From contig JAIQDT010001126.1 in the NCBI GenBank assembly GCA_021521415.1, positions 186,001-250,000 of the forward strand: a stretch of 64,000 bases of DNA, in the 5' to 3' direction. The notes under the pieces are model-generated. The model made no database searches. It was given only the letters and a program-made list of their open reading frames with translations, and was not told where the DNA came from. Both the position numbers and the translations under genes were made by a program. This document shows positions 22,456 through 34,417 of this stretch, piece by piece; position 1 is the stretch's first letter, and every line of letters starts with the position of its first letter. The DNA is from Bidens hawaiensis (Eukaryota; Streptophyta; Magnoliopsida; Asterales; Asteraceae).

Positions 22456-23611
22456 TGATGGTCGGTTAATTTGTTTATGTTTTAGTTCGTTTATTATTTA
22501 GCTTTAACTGTTTAGTCTAGAACTATCGATACTTCATACGTGTATTATTGGATTTCAGGTCAAAGGCGTTAAAGTACTCATTGTGGACCTGTTGTGACAC
22601 GGAATGAAGACCCGGGATGTCCAGCACGCAAAACGATAAAAGAAGTGAAGGTTGCTGTGTCAGAGACCCATCGCGGTACGCGATGGGTGTGCTGAAGTCC
22701 CCATCGCGTAACGCGATGGGAGATAAAATTATGTGTTGACTAATGGTCAATCGCGGTACGCGGTAGGCCTTAGAAGACCCCGTCGCGTACCGCGACAGGT
22801 GTGCAGACGGCATTTTTTGGTTAATATCATATCTTCCATCATATGAAACCCTAACTCCGTTTTGACGAACGATAGGCGATTCCAGCAGCTCGATAGGCGA
22901 TTTCCACCATTATAGCTTGTGCCAAGACCTTCCACATGATCCATATCATCTGTATCGAAGATTTGATGATGTCTCGGCTCGGGTAATCTCCTAGAATCGC
23001 ACCCGGGATGTATAGTTTGTAACCTTTTACAGTTTTTCTCATGTGATTAAGAACACTTGTGTATTGTTATTGATGATTGATATATGATTATTGATGTTTA
23101 ATATTTCTGTGTGTTCGGTCGGTTTAGGTTTAAGTTGGTCTGAACGATCTGTTATCAGTTGCTAGATAATTAGTCATATAACTGTTTGGTTAGATTGAAT
23201 ACGATAAAACGTACAATTACCCTTAACTGAGTCACACTGGCAAGGACTGTTTGATAACCAGTGCCGTGTGTAAAGTAATTGTTGACGTCTAAGGTTTTGT
23301 CTGGTTAATCAGTTTTTAGTTAATCGTTAATAATAAATCTGTTAGGTTGCATGAGATACTGTTTGGTTGCTTACTTGAATTCCCGGGTGTGATTTGCTTT
23401 GTTAACTCTTTACAACTCGTTTATTTGTTCGTTGCTTAGTTCTCTTAATTCAAAATATTGCTTGTGTGATCAGCACTAAAACCAGTTACTTCATAATTAT
23501 AATTCTGTTACACGAATTGCATTGACCACATACTCCTTGTGATACGATACACTACTTGCTCTATCTATTTAGAATAATTAGGTTTTTGATTGACTCAAAC
23601 GACGGTCATCA
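22456..23611 (+). repeat. 5' LTR of the Athila element
   Basis: 1156 bp. It contains the GC-rich palindrome pair (22667-22687 and 22700-22720), degenerate copies near 22748 and 22779, and a short repeat CGATAGGCGATT (about 22869-22900). It is closely similar to the 3' LTR, with a few substitutions and small indels. Confidence 0.93.
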
Positions 23612-23776
23612 AAATGGCGCCGTTGCCGGGGAGTTAGTGCGCTTAGTGTTTTCGTGTTATTTGATTTTTTGTGTCTAATTTTAATTCTAGTCTTAATTTT
23701 TGTTTTCAATTTTTATTTTTAATTTTATTTTTCTGTATTTTACGCGGGTTGTGTTAGTTGTGCAGATTACAGGTTT

Positions 23777-25148
23777 ATGCGCACCCGCCATTCGGGTCGA
23801 CAGTCTCCGTTAGTTTACGAGCCCGAAATCGAGAGAGTAGCTCGGCAGAACCGAGTACAAAACAGAAACTCACAAATGGAAGACCAGAACCAGAACCAGA
23901 ACAATAACCAAAATCAAGATTCACTTCCACAAACCAACATGTTTCACCCAGAAAACTTTCAAGTCCCGGCCATCTTACATCAACATCGTTCCTCATTTCA
24001 ACGGAATGGCTTCGGAAGACCCGTATTCGCACTTGATCGATTTTTCGGCTGTTTGCGGGTCTATTGGTGATGGTACGTTTGATCAGGATGAAGTCCGGTT
24101 GCGGTTATTCCAATTCTCATTAAAAGACAAAGCGAAACTGTGGTTTAACTCGTTACCAACACACAGTATCAGAAACTGGGCCGAGATGCAACAAGTCTTC
24201 CTAAACGAGTTTTATTCACAGTCGAAGACTACCGAGGCCCGTTCAGACATTCGTCACTTTTCACAGTTGCCAAGTGAGCTATTCCATGAAGCGTTTACCA
24301 GGTATAAGGATATGATCAGAAAATGCCCACATCACAATATCGAACTGTGGGAACGGGTAAAGTGCTTTGTTGATGGGTTGACATACGAGGACTGAAAGCA
24401 TCTTAAGGCCTCGTGTAATACTCAGTTGTTGAATCAACCTGAGGAAGATGATTGGGAATTTTTGGAGTTCATGTGTGAAGATTCCAAGGCAGAAGCAGCA
24501 GCTGAAAGACGAAGACGTGGTAATTCATCCAGGTCAGTTAAGTCAGTCACGAGTGAGTCTGAAAGAATTGCTGAGTTAGAACGTGAACTGGCTGGTTTCA
24601 GAAAGGGTAAGAAGAAATAAGTTGGGAAAGTTGGAGTGAAATTCCCGGTTTGTGAAGATTGTGGAGAACTCGGGCATAAGGCAGAAAATTGCCCCGAGTA
24701 TTATGATGATGATGAGGAGGATGACACCGAGGAAGTTAACTATGCTTACGGGGATTCCAAAGGCCAAGGGTTCAATTCGAACACATATCACCCGGGCCTG
24801 AGGAACCACCCGAATGTTCGTTACGGGAACGCATCTTCTCAGTTGAACCCGAACTTTCAGGGATCGAGCCAGAACAGATCGCAAGGTAATTACCGCCATA
24901 GCGGTTATCAGCAGGGTTCGAATAATCAGAATCGGGGGTATAACAGAGACAGTAACCGGGGTGAAAATTTTTCGGGTAATCAGGATCAGCAGAAACGGTC
25001 CTCGAGTAATTCGGACGAGTCAGTACACTCGAAGTTGGATGCGTTATTGAAAGCCATGACTGATCAAAAGGCCGAGACGAAGCAACAGTTCGAGTTACGA
25101 GATAAATCGTCGGAGGCAATGATGAAGCAAATTGCTCAGCTCGCTTGA
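23777..25148 (+). pseudogene. gag: Athila gag, broken
   Basis: The frame opens with MRTRHSGRQSPLVYEPEIER, runs through an Asn/Gln-rich segment, then shifts near 23995-24005. From 24006 it gives the Athila capsid region SEDPYSHLIDFSAVCGSIGD ... LFQFSLKDKAKLWFNSLP, followed by a CCHC zinc knuckle CEDCGELGHKAENC at about 24655-24696. Three in-frame stops break the second frame (24393, 24618, 25146). The one at 24393 is consistent with Trp TGG to TGA and the one at 25146 with Arg CGA to TGA. The intact protein would form the virus-like particle and bind RNA. It is non-functional here. Confidence 0.9.
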
Positions 25149-25151
25149 GAT

Positions 25152-28064
25152 ATGGCGAAATTACAAAAGAATTCGGGCCAACTTCCAAGCGACACCACAG
25201 TCAACCCGAATCATCACAGTTCCAGTTCGAAAAAGCAAGTCAATCAAGAAAATGCTTTGATGGAGGTGTTGGTTGCAAATAAAGAAGCAATCGGGTGGAC
25301 GATAGCGGATTTGAAGGGAATCAGTCCCTCACTTGTGATGCACAAAATTTTAACAGATCCGGCTGTCAAACCCGCACATGATGCTCAGCGGAGGTTGAAC
25401 CCGAACATGAGGGAAGTGGTGAAGAAGGAGGTGCTGAAATGGTTAGATGCTGGCATTATCTTTGCCATATCAGACAACACGTGGGTGAGCCCGACACAGA
25501 CAGCACCGAAAAAGCGGGCATCCAAGTCGTCAAGGACGACTCAGGTAACGAGGTCGCCACCCGGCCGGTAACCGGGTGGCGCATTTGTATTGTTTATCGT
25601 AAACTGAACACGGCAACATCAAAAGATCACTTTCCGCTTCCGTTTATCGATCAAATTGTCGAAAAGCTATATGGTAAAAAATTTTATTGCTTTTTAGATG
25701 GGTATTCCGGTTACATCCAAATAGCTATTCATCCTGAAGATCAGGAAAAGACCACGTTTACGTGCCCGTATGGCACATTCGCGTTTAGGCGAATGCCATT
25801 CGGGTTATGTAACGCCCCTGCTACCTTTCAGAGGTGCATGATGAATATCTTTTCAGATATGGTGGGGGAGTCTTTGGAAATTTTCATGGATGATTTTTCG
25901 ATTTTCGGCACATCTTTCGAGTCATGTTTAAACCAACTTGAAAAAGTTTTGAAAAGATGTGTCGAAACGAACTTGGTTCTTAGTTGGGAAAAGAGCAATT
26001 TCATGGTCCAAGAGGGAATTGTATTGGGCCATGTTGTTTCGAGTCAAGAGATTGAGGTGGACCGGGCTAAGGTCCAAGTTATTTCCACTTTACCTCATCC
26101 CACGCATGTTAAAGGCATTAGATCATTTCTAGGGCATTCCGGGTTTTATAGACGGTTTATTAAGGGTTTTAGTGACATTACCAAACCCTTATGTAATTTA
26201 TTGCTTAAGGATGCCCCGTTTGATTTTAACGATGAAGGTGCTAAGGCCTTTGACATTTTGAAATTGAAATTAGTTGAAGCCCCGATCTTGCAATCACCCG
26301 ACTGGAGTTACCTTTTGAAATAATGTGTGATGCAAGTGATTATGCGGTCAGGGCTGTTTTGGGTCAACGGGTTGAAAAGAAACCCGTTGCTATATACTAT
26401 GCAAGTAAAACTCTCTAGGATGCTCAATTAAATTATACCACAATCGAGAAGGAGTTACTAGCAGTAGTATATGCTCTAGATAAATTCCGGTCTTATATTT
26501 GGGGTAGTAAAGTTATTATATATTCTGACCATTCTGCTGTCAGGTACATCATGGACAAAAAGGATGCAAAACCGAGACTTATCAGATGGGTTTTGCTGTT
26601 GCAGGAATTTGATCTAGAGATTCGGGACAAGAAAGGGAGTGAAAATGTTGTTGCAGATCACTTGTCCCGAATTATGGTGGAAAATGGGAACACTGATGGG
26701 CCCATTAATGAGTCATTCCCAGACGAGCATATTCTGGCAGTTTCGCAAAATCCTTGGTTCGCTCATATTGTTAATTTTAAAGTTGCAGGTGATTTACCAG
26801 AGCATTGGCCAAGGAGAAAGAAGAAACAGTTGATGACCCAAGCTAAACAGTACATCTGGGACGATCCGGATTTGTTTAAAATTGGTGCAGATCAGATGAT
26901 CAGACGATGCATACCCGAGGAGGATGTCAGATCAGTTTTGGAACATGCGCATTCGTCTGCGTGTGGTGGTCATTTCAGTGGCCAGAAAACCGCTCGAAAA
27001 GTTTTAACGAGTGGTTTTTTTGGCCTTCATTGTTTAAGGATGCTCACGAGTTCGCGACACACTGTTTAAAGTGTCAACAACTTGGGAGTATTTCTAAGAG
27101 GGATGAGATGTCTTTGAACCCGATCCTCGTTGTTGATATTTTCGATGTTCGGGAGATCGATTTCATGGGCCCATTCCCAAACTCTTATGGTAATTTATAC
27201 ATCCTAGTGGCCGTCGACTACGCGTCTAAATGGGTTGAGGCGATATCCACTAGGACGAATGATCATCTTGTCGTTTGCAACTTTATTCAATCTAGTATTT
27301 TCTCGAGATTTGGAATCCCCCGAACCATCATTAGTGATGGGGGGTCCCACTTCAAGAATTTTAAATTTGGGAAATTGCTTAAACGATATGGTGTTGATCA
27401 TAGGATTGCAACTCCTTACCATCCACAAACGAGTGGACAAGTTGAGGTTTCCAATAGGCAAATTAAACAGATTTTACAGAAAATTGTTCGGACGGACCGA
27501 AAGGATTGGTCAACCAAGTTAACCGATGCATTATGGGCCTACCGAACCACTTATAAAACGCCAATTGGAACCACTCCTTATAGACTTGTGTATGGAAAGG
27601 ATTGCCATTTACCGGTTGAAATTGCACAAAGAGTGTTTTGGGCTACTAAACAGGTTAACATGGATTATGATGATGCAGGTAAAGCGAGAAAATTGGCTTT
27701 GTGCGAGATTGAGGAACTGAGAGACGAGGCGTACGATTGCGCATCCGGTTACAAGGCGAAAATGAAGAAAGTTCATGATGCTAATATCCGGTTGAAGAAT
27801 TTTGAAGTTGGTCAATGAGTGTGGTTGTACAACACGAGAATGAAACTCTTCCCGGGTAAGTTGAAAAGTAAGTGGACGGGCCCGTATTTGTTTGTAAGGG
27901 TTGGAAATTATGGTCAGTACGAGATTGAAGACGTTGATGATCATTTGAGGCAAGTGGTAAATGGCTATAGACTGAAGCCGTATTTGGAGATGAAGGACAT
28001 ACACGAGCTGGACAAGGAATCGGTGAATTTTATTGTGACTTCACCGGTTTATGAAGATAACTGA
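25152..28064 (+). pseudogene. pol: Athila pol (RT, RNase H, integrase), broken, protease missing
   Basis: After a gag-like tail (NPNHHSSSSKKQVN) the frame jumps directly to LMEVLVANKEAIGWTIADLK, the pre-RT segment, so the aspartic protease block is absent. RT continues after a shift near 25500-25560: WRICIVYRKLNTATSKDHFP, FRRMPFGLCNAPATFQRCM and the catalytic FMDD at FMDDFSIFG. RNase H follows after a shift near 26315 and a stop at 26416. Integrase shifts near 27010, then shows CLKCQQLG and the DDE residues in [16 protein letters not shown] and [14 protein letters not shown] at 27816 splits the C-terminal segment, which ends at 28064. The many lesions rule out activity. Confidence 0.92.
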
Positions 28065-28380
28065 GTTCGAGACACTGTCGAGCTGTAGACTTTAAATTCA
28101 GCGCTTACGGGAGGCAACCCGAGATTTGTAAGTGTCTGTCCAGTTTTTTTTTTATTTTATTGAGTCTTGTACTTAGTGTCGTCTCGAGTTTTGTGCAGTA
28201 TACGCCAAGTGTGAGGAAGCTCATTGAAGAATGGCAAATTAGAGAAATTCGGTAAGCATGGGTTTAGCACACGTCAATCCAGGTATGTAAAGGTATTTTT
28301 CAGTTTTGAACGTGTCCAGGGTGATGTCGGGATGCCAAAACAGGCGCGTTTTTGAAAAAAATTCAAAGCTGATGTCTGAA

Positions 28381-28624
28381 CCCATCGCGGTACGCGATGG
28401 GCATGGCACATCACCCCATCGCGTACCGCGATGGGGCAAAACCCTAATATTTTTTATTTGGGCGGCGGTACGCGCCCAGTGCATGTAAACCCATCGCGGT
28501 ACGGTACGCGATGGGCATGGCACATCACCCCATCGCGTACCGCGATGGGGCAAAACCCTAATATTTTTTATTTGGGCGGCGGTACGCGCCCAGTGCATGT
28601 AAACCCATCGCGGTACGCGATGGG
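28381..28624. repeat. Tandem palindrome module inside the Athila element
   Basis: About 2.3 copies of a ~112 bp unit. Each unit has one palindrome of GGTAC type, a 12 bp spacer CATGGCACATCA, one palindrome of the opposite GTACC type, then GGGCGGCGGTACGCGCCC. Palindromes lie at 28381-28401, 28414-28436, 28490-28515 (with an extra GGTAC), 28528-28550 and 28604-28624. The same sequence is found in the Athila and Tekay LTRs. It sits between pol and the env-like ORF. Confidence 0.9.
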
Positions 28625-28639
28625 TCATGGGGCATCGCC

Positions 28640-29779
28640 TAACCCGGCCCTGATAAAGCCCTTCGTCTTCTTTCTTTCTTCTTTCCCGTCTTCTTCTCTT
28701 CCTTTCTTTCTCTTTTCCGGCGAATCATCACAGCCACCCCGCCGCTACCATCACCATCAACACTCACCTCCACCTCTGTACTTCCCACTTACCACCACCA
28801 TCCCGTCCACCCTCGTCCACCAATTCAACTGTACCACCATACACCCGCCACCTCACCTCGCCGTCTTCCTCCTGTCACCATCTCCATCCACTCAACACCG
28901 CAACCCCCACCACCACTCACCATTACCCTCCCACTGTCACAACCACCACCCCACCAACTGTCCACCGCCGTCTCCGCTATTATTATCATTTGTTTTTTTT
29001 ACTTGCCGCACCGACATCGAAGTAAGTGTTATTATTATTATATTATTTTAAGTTGGTTTATTGAGCTGTAATTGCGGGATGGCTGTTTAGAAGTTTGGGT
29101 TCGTGTGTTAGTTTGTTAAAGTAGATGGAGGGATTTTAGGATCGATATGGAATTTGTGAAAATGGTTGAGTTACCGGGTTAAGGGCATATTAGTTTTTGT
29201 TACTATGGGATTATAGTTGTCGGGTGGGTTAAGACAATTGTTCGAGTTGGTTATTCGGTTGAGTAATCGAAATTGTTCAAATATGATGAGTCGGGTTTGA
29301 TATTCACATTTATAATCATTATTTTGTTATAAAATAAATGATAGTGTTTGTTCGTTATTAAATGATTTATGTGAACATATTTTTAAAATATTTTATTAAT
29401 ATTTCAAAATCCGAATCGACATATTCATTGTTTGCCTTGCACGTTTTTCGAGACAGTTGGTCAGTATGTGTCAAGTTTGTTAGTGTGTCTTTTGTTTTGT
29501 TTGTTTGTGTGTTTTGTTAATAGAGTCTCGGGGATACCTTGACAGTTTTCTTGATTGTTAATTGATTACCCGTCCGTACTCAATCTCCATTCGAGCGGGT
29601 TAATCTGGTTTATAGAAATATGCACAGGGTGTCCCCGAATTTTTCGTCTTTATTTATTTTTATTTCAATATTTTATAAATATATTAATATTATTTTATTA
29701 TATGGGAGGACCGCGACCAAAATGCTATACGGTCGTCGCCATATTAGCATATCTAACTTGTTTGCTTGAGTTTGCAGAT
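28640..29779 (+). promoter_or_regulatory. CT/CCA-rich leader and probable spliced leader intron for the env-like ORF
   Basis: 28650-29000 is a pyrimidine- then CCACC-rich stretch like a plant 5' UTR. A consensus donor GAA/GTAAGT occurs at 29022. A strong acceptor, the pyrimidine-rich TTTGCTTGAGTTTGCAG, ends at 29777, two bases before the env-like ATG. Splicing 29022-29777 would place the ATG close to the cap-proximal leader. This is inferred from consensus alone. Confidence 0.4.
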
Positions 29780-31144
29780 ATGGCTGATGCAGCAGAGTCC
29801 TCGCGCACACGCCGCAAGAGGCGGAGGGTTGACCCTCGTGTCATCCGCTACGATAGTGACGAGGTGCAGATTGTAGAGGGCATTGACCCAGCAGACATTA
29901 TGGGGGATGCACGCATTCCGCATCAGGTTCTCCGATTTTACGTGACTATAGACGAGTATACGAGACTACAGCGGATCCGACAGATGCAGCTTCTTCACCA
30001 CCGTTCATTTGATTGGACATTACTGCGTCAGTTGAGGATTTACGACCAGGTACATGATTTATTGACTGCTCCGTGGGCAGATGCGCTTGCGTGTGACTCG
30101 ATTCCGTATGTCGAGCTCACACGTGAGTTTTATTCGACATTTAACTTCACGCCCATTGAGTTCAGTGAGCCACGAGCAGTATCATTTTCGCTGGGACGAC
30201 AACTGTACGAGATGTCCGTCCCAGACTTCGCCGTGGCCACTGGATTTTACACGGCCGACGAGGTTCAGGCGCCTGCCTTCCTACAGAGCATACGTGGTTA
30301 CACGATACATGCTCAGGACCCTCGTGACCACTGGCTCACGGAGGCCCAGCTCGGCCAGTATTGGGCGGAGATCGCCGACGAGGCCCACTCCAGTTCTGTT
30401 GTGGAGTCGTCTATTCGGGACCCCGTCAATCGCTACATTCACAGGATCGTTACTTGTACTCTCGTCGGCCGACATTCGGGCCACGAGAAGTGCAGCAACT
30501 TAGATTTGCTGTGTTTATATTCTATTCTTGGCCATCGCCCGGCCAATGTGGCGATGCTCCTGCTCACGTCATTCGCTCGGGGTAGCAGACTTCAGGGATC
30601 CTCGGCACGCTTACCTTTAGGGCCGTATATTACGAGGATCGTTGAGCGACTTGGGGTATTTAAGCGTTATCCGACGAGATACTTTACGTGGGGGGCAGAT
30701 ATAGGCGTTTTTGGACTACAGGAGGCACGTTGGGCCGGGATCATTAACGAGCATGATCCAGTAGCTTTAGTCCCGGTCCGACGGGGTCCACAGGCACCAC
30801 CACCTGAGGGATCAGAGGCTGCTGTTTCTCTTCAGAGGGGTATTCCGACACGCCGCCAGCGTCTTCCGACTCCACACATTGAGCGACCTCAGCAGCAGCA
30901 TCCGTTGAGACAGGCATCTGCATCATCATCTTCACAGCCGCAGCAGCCAGTCACATTGGATATGATTTATTAGCTGCAGTCGGAGATACATCAGGAGCAG
31001 GTGGCACAGTGGGCCCGGTATGATGATTACTTTCGATTATTATTTACTGCTTTGCAGGTACCTCTTCCAGATTCTTTGACTACTACAGAGGAGCAGCCTG
31101 TAGACCCACAGGACGAGGCAGCTGATGATCCACCAGCACAGTAG
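29780..31144 (+). pseudogene. Athila env-like ORF (ATHILA ORF-1 family), one premature stop
   Basis: The frame opens MADAAESSRTRRKRRRVDPR, a basic nuclear-localisation-like start. It contains LTREFYSTFNFTPIEFSEPR and YEMSVPDFAVATGFYTADEV, characteristic of the plant ATHILA ORF-1/env-like family. It runs open for 397 codons to TAG at 30971, then continues in the same frame (LQSEIHQEQVAQWARYDDYF) to a second stop at 31142-31144. The first stop is therefore probably a CAG to TAG change. The upstream open frame from 29555 is likely not translated, because an acceptor site ends two bases before this ATG. No signal peptide or clear membrane segment is seen. The function of this ORF in Athila is not established. 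It is much better preserved than gag and pol here. Confidence 0.85.
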
Positions 31145-33271
31145 TTTTTGGTTACCCTATTTCACTTTATTTTGTTTTTATTAGTATCATGGTATGTAAA
31201 TTATTATATTATTTTTGGGGAATCATGTTTGGGTAACTTGTTGGGCTTATATGTTCATATATCTTTTGATGGCTACTGTGTTTGATTTTATCTGTATATT
31301 TTGTTGTAACCAAACTTTGTGGGTGTAGTTCACTATAAACCCTCACGAGACCCCACTCGTCTTCCCGGGCTACCGGGAGGTTTACAGGGCTTGTTGCATA
31401 CGCTAAATGCAATCGTGATTCCTACGAAAGTGAGTTAGGTCTTTTAACGTTTTTAACTAATTTAACATAATTTATTGTGAAACGAATTAATTTGGCTCGG
31501 TAATTGTTTTAATAAAATTAACAATTATTCATTTTCGAAACTCTTAAAAGACCTATGTCTTAAACTTGTGATAAGCTTGCTTCTACACATCTCGAGATTT
31601 TGCAGGTTCAATTGTCAGTTTGGTAATTGGATGAGATGAGAGTATACGAGCGTTACGAGAGTTCACGAGCCGACTGGTCCTTCTCCAGTCACGTTGATAT
31701 CAGGTGATTTCAGTTTCATAATTTATTTTGTTTTTATTGCTTTAAACGTTAAAAGTGTAATTGTATAATTGTTAGTAGAACCGCCTCACATGAGCCCCGA
31801 AATTTTAAAATTGCTTAATAGTCAAAACTCAATTTCAACCCCGTCCCTCAAATGTTTATTAATCGTTCTATCATTTCTAACTTTGAGGACAATGTTAAGT
31901 ATTCTTACATTGAGGACAATGTAAACCTCAAGTGTGGGAATGGGGGAAATTTGAAAAATTTTAGCCCGATAGTACCTCGAAGAGTGTTCAGAAACCAAAG
32001 TTGTAAACTGTTAATTATTGCCATTAATGCCAAGTCATAGGTTTCTGGTCATGGTTGGTTTTTCAGCGTCTCATTAGTCTTACTCACAAATGTTTTTATA
32101 ACGAGAAGTTGAAAATGGGGTCGTTTAGGCGGGAATAACGAGTCATGGGGACAGGCACACATGTTTATATCGTCAACCCTATTCCTCCGGTACGTGTGTG
32201 AGTTGACCCAAATATATATAATACACATATAATATATAGTACAACACATTTCATTTGAGTGCTTTCACTGATATTCATGGCTTACGGGATCACATTTGGC
32301 AAAATGCAAAAGTGATAGAGGCAATTAGGTTAAGCCTCGTCTGGATGAGTGTGAGTGTGGGTACTGGGGGGTTGGGGTCTCATTATTACACATGTGAGGT
32401 GTGGCTAATGTGAGGGGCGGGGGGTTGGGTCCCTTAGAAAACATTTCTTTGACTTATTTTTTTCGTTTGTTTAACCCCGACATTATGTTACGAGACGATC
32501 CGGCTTACTATGTTTATTTGTAACTGTAATTGTATTTGCCTTTGTTTTGTATTTGTATTTATCTCATTGTTAAAGCATCACGTTATTATGCTTAAAAAAA
32601 ATGAGAAAACGACAAAAAAGATGTCTGTTTATATTCAGTTATGTATTCTATAGTTCGTTGAAGTTCGTTTTAGTACCAAAAAAAATGTGAAATCAGTTCT
32701 TTATAGTTTACTTATTTAGATGTTCTGTATATTGTTAGTTTGCTTATTTAGATGTAATAATCAGTCAGTTAGTTGTACAGTAGTTTCGTTTATTCAGATG
32801 TTTTGTAATAAGCCGGGTCGGATCGTTTGAGCTACTTAAATATTTCCCTTCCATACCCTTACACCTAGCCCCGTTACAACCCTTTTAAAGACCTCTTGAT
32901 TTGCATTTGTGCCAAAGCAGCTTGATGGATTAATATGTATTTCTGAGTGATATTGAGAGCTGAGCGATACTGGCACATCTTTTGCCAGTCCATATATTAA
33001 ACCGAGAGAAGAGATGTTATATTACGAGTGGTATGAGCATGGGTGCCTTAACCGGAAACAAAGTACACCTGTCTGGGCGGCTCTATTGTTTTTATTATAG
33101 CATTTAACCGTATTTGTGAGATGTCAATCTAAAAACAGTGTCAGTCTGGGAAACTGGGTATGACCTTAAACCTTACTAGTATTAATGGTGATAATCTACA
33201 TACCTATGATGGAGGTCGATGTTTGCTTTAGATTTTTGCTTGAGGGCAAGCAAAAGATAAGTGTGGGGATG

Positions 33272-34412
33272 TGATGGTCGCTTAATTTGTTTATGTTTTA
33301 GTTCGTTTATTATTTAGTTTTAACTGTTTATTCTAGAACTATCGATACTTCATACGTGTATTATTGGATTTCAGGTCAAAGGCGTTAAAGTACTCATTGT
33401 GTACCTGTTGTGACACGGAATGAAGACCCGGGATGTCCAGCACGCAAAACGATAAAAGAAGTGAAGGTTGCTGTGTCAGAGACCCATCGCGGTACGCGAT
33501 GGGTGTGCTGAAGTCCCCATCGCGTACCGCGATGGGAGATAAAATTATGTGTTGACTAATGGTCAGCGGTACGCGATAGGCCATAGTAGACCCTGTCGCG
33601 TGTGCAGACGGGATTTTTTGGTTAATATCATATCTTCAATCATATGAAACCCTAACTCCGTTTTGACGAACGATAGGCGATTCCAGCAGCTCGATAGGCG
33701 ATTTCCACCATTATAGCTTGTGCCAAGACCTTCCACATGATCCATATCATCCGTATCGAAGATTTGATGATGTCTCGGCTCGGGTAATCTCCTAGAATCG
33801 CACTCGGGATGTATAGTTTGTAACCTTTTACAGTTTTTCTCATGTGATTAAGAACACTTATGTATTGTTATTGATGATTGATATATGATTATTGATGTTT
33901 TGTATTTCTGTGTGTTCGGTCGGTTTAGGTTTACGTTGGTCTGAACGATCTGTTACCAGTTGCTAGATAATTAGTCATATAACTGTTTGGTTAGATTGAA
34001 TACGATAAAACGTACAATTACCCTTAACTAGGTCACACTGACAAGGACAGTTTGATAACCAGTGCCGTGTGTAAAGTAATTGTTGACGTCTAAGGTTTTG
34101 TCTGGTTGATCAGTTTTTAGTTAATCGTTAATAATAAATCTGTTATGTTGCATGAGATACTGTTTGGTTGTTTACTTGAATTCCCGGGTGTGATTTGCTT
34201 TGTTAACTGTTTAAAACTCGTTTATTTGTTCGTTGCTTAGTTCTCTTAATTCAAAATATTGCTTGTGTGATCAGCACTAAAACCAGTTACTTCATAATTA
34301 TAATTCTGTTACACGAATTGCATTGACCACATACTCCTTGTGATACGATACCCTACTTGCTCTATCTATTTAGAATAATTAGATTTTTGATTGACTCAAA
34401 CGACGGTAATCA
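33272..34412 (+). repeat. 3' LTR of the Athila element
   Basis: 1141 bp. It keeps the first palindrome pair (33483-33503, 33516-33536), but the second degenerate pair is partly deleted compared with the 5' LTR (around 33560-33602). Confidence 0.93.
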
Positions 34413-34417
34413 GCAAT

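Larger units (their letters stand above)
22456..34412 (+). mobile_element. Athila-lineage Ty3/Gypsy retrotransposon, complete but decayed
   Basis: LTRs at 22456-23611 and 33272-34412 (TGATGG...ATCA) are flanked by a perfect target duplication GCAAT (22451-22455, 34413-34417). The primer-binding site TGGCGCCGTTGCCGGGGA at 23615-23632 matches tRNA-Asp, the primer used by Athila. A purine-rich tract AAGTGTGGGGA precedes the 3' LTR. The gene order is gag, pol (RT, RNase H, integrase) and then a separate env-like ORF, which is diagnostic of Athila. The protease region appears deleted, and gag and pol carry stops and frameshifts. The total length is 11957 bp. Mobilisation by its own proteins is not possible. 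Confidence 0.95.
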
